From positions 1 to 64,000 of the forward strand of contig CAZPOV010000014.1 in assembly GCA_964588335.1 (NCBI GenBank): 64,000 nucleotides of DNA. Reading direction: 5' to 3'. How positions within the stretch are numbered: the stretch's first letter is position 1; the number at the start of each line of letters is the position of its first letter. This document shows, piece by piece, positions 43,403 to 51,658 of this stretch. Both the position numbers and the translations under genes were made by a program. The notes under the pieces were generated by a model that did no database searches, was not told where the DNA came from, and was given only the letters and a program-made list of their open reading frames with translations. The DNA comes from JAGQZY01 sp964588335. Lineage in GTDB: Bacteria > Bdellovibrionota > Bdellovibrionia > Bdellovibrionales > JAGQZY01.

Positions 43403-44121
43403 TGAGTTCAAAAGTATTAATAGTCGAGGATGAGTTGGATATTGGCAGACTGCTTTACATGCAAGTGGAGAACATGGGGTATCAAGCCGAACATGTCTCC
43501 TCTGGCGAAGAGGCCTTGGCCCTTCTCAATCGCAATCATTACGATTTGATGCTGTTGGATTGGATGCTGCCTGGCCTCAGTGGGATTGAAATTGCTCAGT
43601 TGGTCCGCAAGATGGACTCTATGAAAGATTTAGCCATTCTCATGCTGACAGCGAAATCGGATCCCGAAAATATCGTTGAAGGTCTCGAGGCGGGAGCCGA
43701 TGACTATATCTCGAAACCCTTCAGCACTGATATTTTAAAAGCCCGCATGAGCTCTCTGTTACGCCGAGTAAAAAGAGGAGATGTTGTTGAGACCAAGAAC
43801 ACTTCGACCGAGGAGAATGACGAGATCGAAATTGGACCCCTTAAGGTTTCGCTAAAAACCTATAAAGCGTCGATTCAAGGAGAGGCCTTAAGTTTGACGC
43901 CGTCTGAGTTCAAACTTTTATCGACGATGCTGCAGTACCGAGGCCGGGTTCTAACTCGACAAAAGCTGATTGAAGAAGTGCAGGGCGAGGGGATTTCTGT
44001 TATTGGACGAACCATTGACACTCATGTTTTTGGCCTCCGTAAGAAATTAGGGGATCATGCCGAATTGATTGAAACCGTTCGAGGCATAGGGTACCGAGTG
44101 CGGGATGATCTTTTTCAATAA
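43402..44121 (+). CDS. phoB: PhoB-like response regulator (OmpR family)
   Basis: A 239 aa response regulator. Receiver domain 1-120 with the phospho-acceptor Asp 53 in LLDWMLPG and the Lys in ISKPFS near 104; C-terminal OmpR-type winged helix with SLTPSEFKLLSTMLQYRGRVLTRQKLIEEV. Starts at GTG 43402 overlapping the PhoU stop, with GGGGAGG upstream. The pair with the next gene and PhoU identifies it as PhoB, the activator of phosphate-starvation genes. The box at 40119 may be its target. Confidence 0.9.
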   Translation: MSSKVLIVEDELDIGRLLYMQVENMGYQAEHVSSGEEALALLNRNHYDLMLLDWMLPGLSGIEIAQLVRKMDSMKDLAILMLTAKSDPENIVEGLEAGADDYISKPFSTDILKARMSSLLRRVKRGDVVETKNTSTEENDEIEIGPLKVSLKTYKASIQGEALSLTPSEFKLLSTMLQYRGRVLTRQKLIEEVQGEGISVIGRTIDTHVFGLRKKLGDHAELIETVRGIGYRVRDDLFQ

Positions 44122-45553
44122 GGCTGAAAAAGTCAGCCGTGGTGCGATCAAGTGGCTGATAACCTATTTTGCAGTGAATCTGCTTGTGCTAGGCACAGGG
44201 TTGCGAATCTATATTAACAAAAAACTGATGGACCAGGGTCCATGGAAGCAAGAATTCCTGTCCGAACTCGACAAAGTCTTGGTGTTTTCTTTTTGGGCTC
44301 TTATTTTTATCGCTGTGTTTTTTGCCATTTTTTTTGCACGGGTTTATTTTGCCCCGTTGGGCGCTCTTATTGGCAAAGCCAAGTCCATTCTCAAAGGTGA
44401 TTTAAGTATCAAAAAAAGTGAACTGATTGAGGAAAGCCGGGGCGAGTGGTACCAGCTGGATCTTTCTCTCAATAAAATATGGCGTGAACTAAAGAAAAAG
44501 AAGGCCGACGTCGCTCGCGAGAGGGGCGAGCTAGAGGCCGTCATCACCGCCGCCAGTGACGCCATCCTGGCCGTCGACAATGAAATGAATATCCGCTACT
44601 ACAATGCGCCAATGGCTCTTCTTTTTGATCAAAGAGAGGAGGGGAATTGGGGTAAAAAACTCACTGAAGTTATCCGTAACCAAAAAATTGTGGAAGGATT
44701 TCAGAGGGCCATCAAGGACCACAAATCGCAATGGGTTGAAGCTCAGCAAGAGATGTCTGTCGACTCGACAATCCATCATTTTAAAGTTTCCATCTCTCCG
44801 TTTTTTGACGAAAAAAAATCAAAACCCCGAGGAGCCGTTGCCATCTTTCACGATATTACAGATCACAAACGTGTTGAGAAAGTTCGCATGGACTTCGTGG
44901 CCAATGCCTCTCATGAGCTCAAAACTCCTTTAACCTCGATCCAGGGCTATCTCGATTACATTCGTGGTCAGCTCAAAGGCAATTCGCAACTTGATCAGTC
45001 TTTTGCTATCGTCGAGACCAACATGGAGAGATTGAATTCCATTATTCAAGATCTGTTACAGTTATCAAAAATAGAATCAGCGGAAGCGATGACCTTTGAA
45101 TCGATTGATACTCTTGAGGTTACCGAGTCTGTGATTCACGATCTGCAAGTGCAAATAAAAAATAAAAGCCAAGACCTCATTTTAAACTTTGATGTCAAAA
45201 CTGTTTTTGCAAACCGCGATTTGCTTGAACATGTATTGATGAACTTGGTAGAGAACGCTGTGAAGTACTCGCCAAATAACACGCGAGTGAAAATTTCCTG
45301 GGGTGAAAAAGGGAAGTTCATCTATCTCAGTGTAAAAGATAATGGACCCGGGATTGAAAGTTATCACCAAGGTCGAATTTTTGAGCGCTTTTATCGGGTG
45401 AGGGACGAAGCCAATAAGAATCAGAAAGGCACGGGGCTCGGCCTATCGATAGTTCGCAATTGTATGCAAAAACTCAACGGTTCGGTTGATCTAAAAAGTG
45501 CTCCTGGACTTGGTAGTGAGTTTATTTGTTATTTCCCGAAAAAAGATCACTAA
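44105..45553 (+). CDS. phoR: PhoR-like sensor histidine kinase
   Basis: A 482 aa kinase. Two membrane segments (WLITYFAVNLLVLGTGLRI near 17-35 and FWALIFIAVFFAIFFARVYF near 60-79) with only a short loop between them, a HAMP-like linker, a PAS domain near 140-245 (ITAASDAILAVDNEMNIRYYN), the His box NASHELKTPLTSIQGYLDYI near 260-280, and N, G1, F and G2 boxes (LVENAVKYSPNN, DNGPGIE, GTGLGLSI). Like E. coli PhoR it has no real periplasmic sensor, so it should take its signal from the Pst/PhoU complex. ATG 44105 overlaps the regulator gene by 17 bp. Confidence 0.92.
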   Translation: MIFFNKAEKVSRGAIKWLITYFAVNLLVLGTGLRIYINKKLMDQGPWKQEFLSELDKVLVFSFWALIFIAVFFAIFFARVYFAPLGALIGKAKSILKGDLSIKKSELIEESRGEWYQLDLSLNKIWRELKKKKADVARERGELEAVITAASDAILAVDNEMNIRYYNAPMALLFDQREEGNWGKKLTEVIRNQKIVEGFQRAIKDHKSQWVEAQQEMSVDSTIHHFKVSISPFFDEKKSKPRGAVAIFHDITDHKRVEKVRMDFVANASHELKTPLTSIQGYLDYIRGQLKGNSQLDQSFAIVETNMERLNSIIQDLLQLSKIESAEAMTFESIDTLEVTESVIHDLQVQIKNKSQDLILNFDVKTVFANRDLLEHVLMNLVENAVKYSPNNTRVKISWGEKGKFIYLSVKDNGPGIESYHQGRIFERFYRVRDEANKNQKGTGLGLSIVRNCMQKLNGSVDLKSAPGLGSEFICYFPKKDH

Positions 45554-46011
45554 GCGGCTTCGCTGAGATCCAGCATTGGATTGATATAACGAAGATTGAT
45601 TTTCTTTTCCTCATCAAGAAAGCGAACCGTCTCTAATAAATGATTGTGAGCTGCGACCAGTTCGCCCTCTGTAGGGTGACTGGAATCGCCAACGATAGTT
45701 TTAACGTCTCTATATTTTTCTGGTGAAAACAAGGCTGCGATCTCTTTGAAGCGGTCTTCGTCTAAACTTTTGCATAAGCAAGCGCAATGCCGAGGCATCA
45801 TATTTTCGAAAATAACCACCAAGTCGTCGGCCTTCCAGGATAAAACCATATCAGGAGTGATCTTTTTTTGTCGAATAAGGTCTGCCCAGGCTGGGTCCTC
45901 TTTTTCAACAACTTCTAAGAGCTTTTCCTGCTTAAGAGGCTGGCTTGTCTCAATCAACTGTAAAAGTTGCTTGAAGCCACCGGGTTTACGATATCGAGCT
46001 AAAACAGACAT
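45550..46011 (-). CDS. FliG-like protein of unknown role (153 aa)
   Basis: A 153 aa protein that resembles the middle part of FliG flagellar motor switch proteins: EDPAWADLIRQKKITPDMVLSWKADDLVVIFENMMPRHCACLCKSLDED, with the helical arrangement of ARM-like FliG_M repeats. It is too short for full FliG (about 330 aa) and lacks its C-terminal torque domain. Start ATG 46011 with AGGAGGGG. Perhaps a regulator derived from FliG, but homology is judged by eye only. Convergent with phoR (4-bp overlap) and not part of the Pho operon. Confidence 0.5.
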   Translation of the reverse strand: MSVLARYRKPGGFKQLLQLIETSQPLKQEKLLEVVEKEDPAWADLIRQKKITPDMVLSWKADDLVVIFENMMPRHCACLCKSLDEDRFKEIAALFSPEKYRDVKTIVGDSSHPTEGELVAAHNHLLETVRFLDEEKKINLRYINPMLDLSEAA

Positions 46012-46143
46012 AGATGTCCCCTCCTAAATTCCTCAAATAGTTATCGGACAATTGTTTTTAATGGTTTAGGGGAGGTCTCAATTTGACACAATAAAACCGC
46101 AAGATCGAGAAGAAATCACTGATATTTTGGGTTTTGGGGTCTA

Positions 46144-46647
46144 CTATTTGTTGGATCCTAGGAATCGAAAGTACTTTTGCTCGACTACATCGGGCTCCAT
46201 CTCGCAATCGCTGCGGTCGCAAGTGTTATCGGGGATGTTCAGAGTGAGTTTACCGTCTTCGTAGTTATACTCACGTCCGAGGACAAAGGTGTTGGTTAGG
46301 TCTTTGTCGCAGACTTCGCAGAAATAAGGCACTTTGAAAGATTTAACCACTGACCCTGAGGGTAAAAAGCCATCCACCATATTGATCTGATCAACAATCG
46401 GTTTGGGGCAGTTGACAAAGAAAAACTTCAAATTGGGATTGGCGTCGCGGACACTGGCCACCCATTGCACCCAATGTTTGATTCCGGTTGAATTGATGTG
46501 TTCAACGTTATTAAAGTCAAAAACAACTTCGTCAGTGAATTGAGCCTCTATGCTTGAATAGTCAGAGTGCTCATCCATTGCGCCATCGATCTGAAGGCGT
46601 GTTTTCATATTTTCATCAATTTTACTGGTAACTTTAAAACCGCTCAT
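46144..46647 (-). CDS. STAS-domain protein with C-terminal Cys pairs
   Basis: A 167 aa protein. Residues 1-100 form a STAS domain: TRLQIDGAMDE near 16-26 and FDFNNVEHINSTGIKHWVQWV near 43-63, where anti-anti-sigma factors have DLxxxxxIDSxGL and the phosphorylated Ser. The C-terminal tail carries CEVC near 110-113 and CDRSDC near 143-148, four Cys that could bind zinc. It probably works with the HATPase-like protein encoded just upstream in a partner-switch, releasing a sigma factor or other target when unphosphorylated. Confidence 0.75.
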   Translation of the reverse strand: MSGFKVTSKIDENMKTRLQIDGAMDEHSDYSSIEAQFTDEVVFDFNNVEHINSTGIKHWVQWVASVRDANPNLKFFFVNCPKPIVDQINMVDGFLPSGSVVKSFKVPYFCEVCDKDLTNTFVLGREYNYEDGKLTLNIPDNTCDRSDCEMEPDVVEQKYFRFLGSNK

Positions 46648-46659
46648 AAATTAGCCCAC

Positions 46660-47529
46660 TTAGAATACGTTGATATGAAACTGTTTCGGAACATGTTCCA
46701 CTTTCTTTAAGCTAATATTAAGCCGCATATGGCAACATATTAAGCTTCTTTTTCCTTTCTCGGATAAAAAGTAGAGTGAACGCGCTCGATCCATCATCAT
46801 CCTTAAGCCAAAACCCGCGCCCTTGGACTCTTCCGAGACTTTTCGGTCGTTGTAGGCGTTGTAGAGAGATTGACAGATGTTGTCACGTTCGACAGAGCCC
46901 CAGGGGTCGACAGCGCCTATAAATAAGTCATTTGAGGTGTGGACGGCGAAAATTTTCGCATTTTTATTTCCCGGGTATTTCACATTCTCATTTCGGTTCA
47001 TATTTTTAAATATACGGTAGCCATTCTCATCGACAGGGGCGTTGAAAAGGGCATTTGAGAAAAGCTCATCGATAACAATAAGAATATTATCAGCCAACCG
47101 GTTCATGGATTTGTTGCGACCGATGAATTTATGGATACTCTCAAGAATGCGCTCTTTATGTTCAGTGCAATTGAAGTTTTCTTGCCAGACCCGCATGGCG
47201 GTGGCGGCGGTGTCCTGGGAATTGAGAATGGTCAATGGGTTGTTAAGGAAGAGCCTTGGTTTTTTTAAAATGATCGAGGCAATGAAAAGTTCGTAGGGAA
47301 GATCATCATTGCTGGTTTGAACCACATTCGAGAGTTTGTTCTCCACAAAAGCTTTTAAAAAACTGGTGGTTTGAATGTCCTCTCCCACGGCGACGCGACC
47401 CGAGAGGTCTAATCCCTGATCAAGGTTCTCTTTATCGAAGGAGAACGCCTCGACATGGCCCATAAGGTCTTTAAGGGCGCTCTCGTCAAGTTGGGCAAAT
47501 GTCTCTGGGAAGTAGTCTAAGAGTGTCAT
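46660..47529 (-). CDS. HATPase-like serine kinase / anti-sigma factor candidate
   Basis: A 289 aa protein. The C-terminal half resembles a GHKL ATPase of the RsbW/SpoIIAB type: the N-box DELFSNALFNAPV near 165-177, DPWGSVERD in the place of the G1 box, and GAGFGLRMMMDRA near 240-252 as the G2 loop. The N-terminal 130 residues are not recognised. Residues are loosely conserved, so kinase activity is uncertain. Gene order HATPase then STAS suggests a partner-switching module. Divergent from the small regulator gene at 47607. Confidence 0.65.
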   Translation of the reverse strand: MTLLDYFPETFAQLDESALKDLMGHVEAFSFDKENLDQGLDLSGRVAVGEDIQTTSFLKAFVENKLSNVVQTSNDDLPYELFIASIILKKPRLFLNNPLTILNSQDTAATAMRVWQENFNCTEHKERILESIHKFIGRNKSMNRLADNILIVIDELFSNALFNAPVDENGYRIFKNMNRNENVKYPGNKNAKIFAVHTSNDLFIGAVDPWGSVERDNICQSLYNAYNDRKVSEESKGAGFGLRMMMDRARSLYFLSEKGKRSLICCHMRLNISLKKVEHVPKQFHINVF

Positions 47530-47606
47530 GACTGGTATTTTAATTGTCTTTTACCTTTTTGAGTATGAAATGTATAAATTGACTGACGAAAGGACAGGGT
47601 GAAGCC

Positions 47607-47915
47607 ATGACCACAGGAAAGGCCAACAAAGATTTACGCCGAATCAGTCTCATGGTCCGTGAGGATCAACACCAGCAGCTTCTCGATTCGGGCCTTAACG
47701 TCAGCGGGCTGATCCGCGATCTTATTGATGATTATTTAAGCGATTTCAAGATCACTTTATCCGTCACCGAGGAGACTCGAAAAATTTATGATCGCGTGGT
47801 TTCTAATACGGGTGCGACCGATGGAGACCTTGAAAAGTACATCGTTAAGGGTCTAAAAGAACTTCTAAAAGTCAGAATCCAAGAGATGCAGGATTTAGAG
47901 AAAAAATTAAAGTAA
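47607..47915 (+). CDS. Small putative DNA-binding regulator (ribbon-helix-helix-like)
   Basis: A 102 aa protein. The N-terminal RRISLMVREDQHQQLLDSGLNVSGLIRDLIDDYL near 12-45 has the beta-helix-helix pattern of CopG/MetJ-like domains. The rest is helical with a coiled-coil-like C-terminus (KELLKVRIQEMQDLEKKLK). ATG 47607 follows AAGGACAGGGTGAAG. It sits between the partner-switch genes (divergent) and the heme operon. A palindrome AACACTT-G-AAGTGTT at 47914-47928 overlaps its stop and lies just before the heme operon; it may be an operator. Confidence 0.6.
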   Translation: MTTGKANKDLRRISLMVREDQHQQLLDSGLNVSGLIRDLIDDYLSDFKITLSVTEETRKIYDRVVSNTGATDGDLEKYIVKGLKELLKVRIQEMQDLEKKLK

Positions 47916-47973
47916 CACTTGAAGTGTTCCATTGTGACACGCGACATCAAAAACCACCCAGACTGACGTTTCT

Positions 47974-48891
47974 GTGACAAATCTCAGTTGGTTTTCAGCT
48001 ATATTGAATCAAGACATGGCCGATCATTTAAAGGTTTTTCATTTGAAAACAGCGGGGGATACCAATCTTCCCATTCCAAAGGGCTTTTGGCATATGGCCA
48101 CCTGCCTGCGATCCATTGTTATTTCGGACCAAGCCAAACGACCAGCCGCCCTTAAAGAGCATGAGTTGATGGAAGGGGAAGAGGCTTACGAATTTCTTCT
48201 CAGAATCATCTGCGGCCTGGATTCACCCCTTCTGGGAGAAACCGAGGTTTTGGGTCAATTCAAAGATTTTTTCAAACGCCACGAGCAAGATTTCTCGGGG
48301 CCTCTGCGTGAGACTTTGAGTGGTCTCAATCGTGATGCGAAAAAGATTCGCGCCAAATACCTGCAGAATTTGGGCTGCACATCCTATGGAAGCCTGTTGC
48401 GAAAAAAAATGAAGGGTCAAAGAGTGCCGCTGACCCTAGTCGGCGCCGGATCTTTGGCACAAGACATTCTGCCTTGGTTTGCTAAGTCAGAAAATAGTGT
48501 GCACCTTTTTACCCGCACACCACAAAAATATCAAAACTTACAAGAACAGCACAATGTTGAGCTGTTTGGATACGACAATCTTAAAAACATTCAAACGGGT
48601 GGGATCTTAGTTATTGCGGCTCCTGTGGAAGCTCTATGGGTCGAGAAAAACTTCGATCTCTCAGCTTTTGTCCACATTTATGATCTTCGCGGCGAATCGA
48701 AAAAAGACAGTCTTTCAGGAACCCATGTGACCGGTTTGCATTGTCTTTTTGAAAGTATCGAAAAAAACCGTCGTCAGGCAGAGTCCATTAAAGAAAGAGC
48801 CATATCAGCGATCAAAGAGCAGGCCAATCATTTAAAGCTTGTGGAAAGACCCAGACCGTTTGGCTGGGATGATTTATGGACTTACTCATAG
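47974..48891 (+). CDS. hemA: Glutamyl-tRNA reductase-like protein, short and divergent
   Basis: A 305 aa HemA-like protein; typical HemA has about 420 aa. The catalytic Cys motif TCNRxE appears as MATCLRSIVI with Cys 44, and GLDSPLLGETEVLGQFK near 82-98 is the glutamyl-tRNA pocket motif. An NADP-binding domain follows (LVGAGSLAQDILPWFA near 154-169; VIAAPVEAL). The C-terminal dimerisation helices appear to be shortened. Starts at GTG 47974; an ATG is at 48016. It is first in the heme operon and overlaps hemC by 16 bp. Reduces Glu-tRNA to glutamate-1-semialdehyde if active. Confidence 0.72.
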   Translation: MTNLSWFSAILNQDMADHLKVFHLKTAGDTNLPIPKGFWHMATCLRSIVISDQAKRPAALKEHELMEGEEAYEFLLRIICGLDSPLLGETEVLGQFKDFFKRHEQDFSGPLRETLSGLNRDAKKIRAKYLQNLGCTSYGSLLRKKMKGQRVPLTLVGAGSLAQDILPWFAKSENSVHLFTRTPQKYQNLQEQHNVELFGYDNLKNIQTGGILVIAAPVEALWVEKNFDLSAFVHIYDLRGESKKDSLSGTHVTGLHCLFESIEKNRRQAESIKERAISAIKEQANHLKLVERPRPFGWDDLWTYS

Positions 48892-50360
48892 CCTCTAGGC
48901 AAAGTGATTTGGCGAGACTCCAAGCCTATCAAGTGGGGCTCGCATTAAAAAAAAACTCCCATAAAGTTGAATACCATTTTCGTGAATCCTTAGGGGACAT
49001 CAATCAAGATGATCCACTGTGGGAGATGCCTGAAAAAGGTGTATTCACCGAAGATTTTCGGGAGGGTTTGATCAAGGGGCAGTGGGACCTTGTGGTGCAT
49101 TCGTGGAAAGACCTTCCTATTGATCCTCTTCCAAAAACCGAAATTGTCGCGACCCTTCCAAGAGCCGATGCGCGCGATGTGTTTTTGTGTAAGAAAACCC
49201 GTTTGCAAAAATCCAGTGAAACTCTTCGCGTGTTCTCGTCCAGTCCGCGACGGATTCATAATCTCGACCCGGTACTGAAAAAGTTTTTTCCCCAAAATCT
49301 GCAGAAGGTGGAGTTTAGCAACGTGCGAGGCAACATCCTGACCCGGGTGCGAAAAATGATGGAAGATGACAGTGTTGACGGCTTGGTTGTCGCCAAGGCT
49401 GCATTGGATCGATTGCTGTCCATTGATGGCGATGAATTTAAAGACGGTCAACAGCAGTTGCAGACTTATCTGCAAGACTGTCTTTTTCAAGTTTTACCGC
49501 TTTCCTTAAATCCAACGGCGGCCGCCCAGGGCGCTTTAGCGATAGAGATCAAAAAAGGGCGCCCTGATTTACAGAAAGCCTTGGCGGCGATTCATTGCGA
49601 GAAAACCTGGCAAGAGGCTAGCTCTGAAAGAAGTATTTTGAAAAAACATGGTGGTGGATGCCACCAGAAAATCGGTATCTCGGTTTTACAAAAAGATTAC
49701 GGAACCATCGAGTACCTCAAGGGAGAAACGGAAAACGGTGAGCCGTTAGACCGTCTCGGTTTTTCGGCGATGCCTCTGAAGTTAGAGAACCCCTATGTTG
49801 GAAGGCTGAGTCTTTTTTCTCGTCAGGATTGCTCATTTACAAAAGACCCGACGGTCAAAGGCCATTTTATTTCTAGAGACACAGCGGTTCCAGAAAATAC
49901 GGAGTTTACCGACGATGATTTGCTTTGGGCCAGTGGAGTCACGACTTGGGAGAAGTTGGCCGATCGCGGCTACTGGGTGTCTGGGTGCAGTGACGGTCTA
50001 GGCGAAGAGGATCCCTCCGATATGGGTCCCCTTTGTGATAAGGGCCCATGGGCCCGGTGGAGTCACACATTGGCGCCCGCTGGTGAAGATAAGTTTTTGT
50101 GGGCCACCTACACACTTGTTGCACAGCCATTTGCTGAGGATTTAAGCCCTTATAAAGAATTCTACTGGATGAGTGGAACTCAATTTGAGCGGGCCGTTGA
50201 TCTGCAGCCACAAATTCTACAGGCTCGGCACTTTTGCGGGCCCGGTCATACGTACCAAAAAATCTCAGACGTGTTAAAAGCAAATGGAATGAACAATAGA
50301 CCGCAGCCCCTGCCATCGCGCAGTCTTTGGTTGCAAGCCATCGAGGAACATAAAAAATGA
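48876..50360 (+). CDS. hemC: HemC-HemD fusion: porphobilinogen deaminase and uroporphyrinogen-III synthase-like domains
   Basis: A 494 aa protein. Residues 1-310 are porphobilinogen deaminase: LLIASRQSDLARLQAYQV at 3-20, HSWKDLP at 75-81 (catalytic Asp 79), SSPRRIHNL and HGGGCHQKIGI with the dipyrromethane-anchoring Cys 262. Residues about 330-494 resemble the C-terminal part of HemD (WMSGTQFERAVDLQ, CGPGHTYQKISDVL), about 165 aa instead of 250, so that domain is partial or divergent. Fused, it would make hydroxymethylbilane and close it. It ends in ATGA with hemL. Confidence 0.85.
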   Translation: MDLLIASRQSDLARLQAYQVGLALKKNSHKVEYHFRESLGDINQDDPLWEMPEKGVFTEDFREGLIKGQWDLVVHSWKDLPIDPLPKTEIVATLPRADARDVFLCKKTRLQKSSETLRVFSSSPRRIHNLDPVLKKFFPQNLQKVEFSNVRGNILTRVRKMMEDDSVDGLVVAKAALDRLLSIDGDEFKDGQQQLQTYLQDCLFQVLPLSLNPTAAAQGALAIEIKKGRPDLQKALAAIHCEKTWQEASSERSILKKHGGGCHQKIGISVLQKDYGTIEYLKGETENGEPLDRLGFSAMPLKLENPYVGRLSLFSRQDCSFTKDPTVKGHFISRDTAVPENTEFTDDDLLWASGVTTWEKLADRGYWVSGCSDGLGEEDPSDMGPLCDKGPWARWSHTLAPAGEDKFLWATYTLVAQPFAEDLSPYKEFYWMSGTQFERAVDLQPQILQARHFCGPGHTYQKISDVLKANGMNNRPQPLPSRSLWLQAIEEHKK

Positions 50361-51658
50361 GTACACTTTCAGAAAGTCTTTTTGAGCGGGCAAAAAAAGT
50401 TTCACCAGGAGGTGTTCAGTCTCCGGTTCGGGCCTTCAAGGGGCTTGGTCAGGCGCCTTTGTTTTTTAAGTCGGCCCACGGCGCGTTCATACGCTCAGTG
50501 GATGGCGTCGATTACATTGATTTTTGTCAAAGCTTTGGGCCGTTGATTTTAGGTCACCGCGATCCTGATGTTTCAGCTCGTGTTGAAGAAATGATTGGTC
50601 AGGCTTGGACGTTTGGAGCCTGTGAACCCTACAGTCTTGAACTGGCAGAATGGATTGTAGAAAATGTTCCCCATGTTGAAAGCTGTCGCTTTGTGAGCTC
50701 TGGGACTGAGGCTGTCATGAGTGCTTGCCGAGTGGCTCGCGGAGTGACCGGTCGAAACAAGATTATAAAATTTGAAGGCTGCTACCACGGGCATGTGGAT
50801 TCACTTTTGGTAAAATCCGGCAGTGGGCTGGCTGGAGTCGCCGCCAGCGACAGTGCGGGTGTCTCTGAAAACGTCGCCTCTGAAACCATTGTTTTGCCGT
50901 TGGACGATCAAGAGGCGGTTGAAAAAGCTTTTGAAAAACATAAAAATGAAATAGCGGCCGTTATCATCGAGCCGTTGCCAGCCAATTTTGGACTGTTAAA
51001 ACAAGATCCTAAAAACCTCGAGCATTTGCGAAAGATCACTCAAGAAAATGGAGCTTTGCTTATTTTTGATGAGGTGATTTCTGGTTTTCGCGTGGCAATG
51101 GGCGGAATGGCTGAAGTCACTGGAGTGACTCCTGATCTTGTGACCTACGGTAAGGTCATTGGTGGTGGTTTTCCGGTGGGGTGTTACGGCGGTAAAAAAG
51201 AGTATATGGATGCGGTGGCTCCGTCAGGTCCGGTTTATCAGGCAGGAACACTCAGTGGTAATCCGGTCGGTATGGTTGCAGGTTTGGCCACTTTAACAAA
51301 AATGCAAAGGGACCGCGTGATTCCCGGAATGGAAGCCAGAGCCAGCAATTTTGTCGAAGCCTTAGAAGGGCACATCCGTGAATTGGAATTGCCATTAAAG
51401 ATTGTGCAGTTTGGATCTTTGATGTGGATTCACGGCTCCGATAAAAAAGAACCGCGCACTTTGCAGGAAATCTCTCCAAAGCAAGGTGATCTTTTCAAGC
51501 ATTTGTTTTTTAACTGCTTGGACGAAGGGATTTATTTAGCACCCAATGGGTATGAGGTTTCCTTTTTATCTTGGGCTCATAGTGAAAAAATAATTATTGA
51601 GTGCAGTCACAGGTTCAAACGCGCCTTCAAAAAATTAAAGGAGAACTGGACCGAGTGA
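50357..51658 (+). CDS. hemL: Glutamate-1-semialdehyde 2,1-aminomutase
   Basis: A 433 aa PLP enzyme that turns glutamate-1-semialdehyde into 5-aminolevulinate. LFERAKKVSPGGVQSPVRAF near 8-27, SSGTEAVMSACRVARGVTGRNKIIKFEGCYHGHVDSLLVKSG near 115-155, LIFDEVISGFRV near 235-246 and TYGKVIGGGFPVG near 258-270 with the PLP Lys are all diagnostic. Coupled to hemC by ATGA. Present with HemA, so 5-aminolevulinate is made by the C5 pathway. Confidence 0.97.
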   Translation: MSTLSESLFERAKKVSPGGVQSPVRAFKGLGQAPLFFKSAHGAFIRSVDGVDYIDFCQSFGPLILGHRDPDVSARVEEMIGQAWTFGACEPYSLELAEWIVENVPHVESCRFVSSGTEAVMSACRVARGVTGRNKIIKFEGCYHGHVDSLLVKSGSGLAGVAASDSAGVSENVASETIVLPLDDQEAVEKAFEKHKNEIAAVIIEPLPANFGLLKQDPKNLEHLRKITQENGALLIFDEVISGFRVAMGGMAEVTGVTPDLVTYGKVIGGGFPVGCYGGKKEYMDAVAPSGPVYQAGTLSGNPVGMVAGLATLTKMQRDRVIPGMEARASNFVEALEGHIRELELPLKIVQFGSLMWIHGSDKKEPRTLQEISPKQGDLFKHLFFNCLDEGIYLAPNGYEVSFLSWAHSEKIIIECSHRFKRAFKKLKENWTE

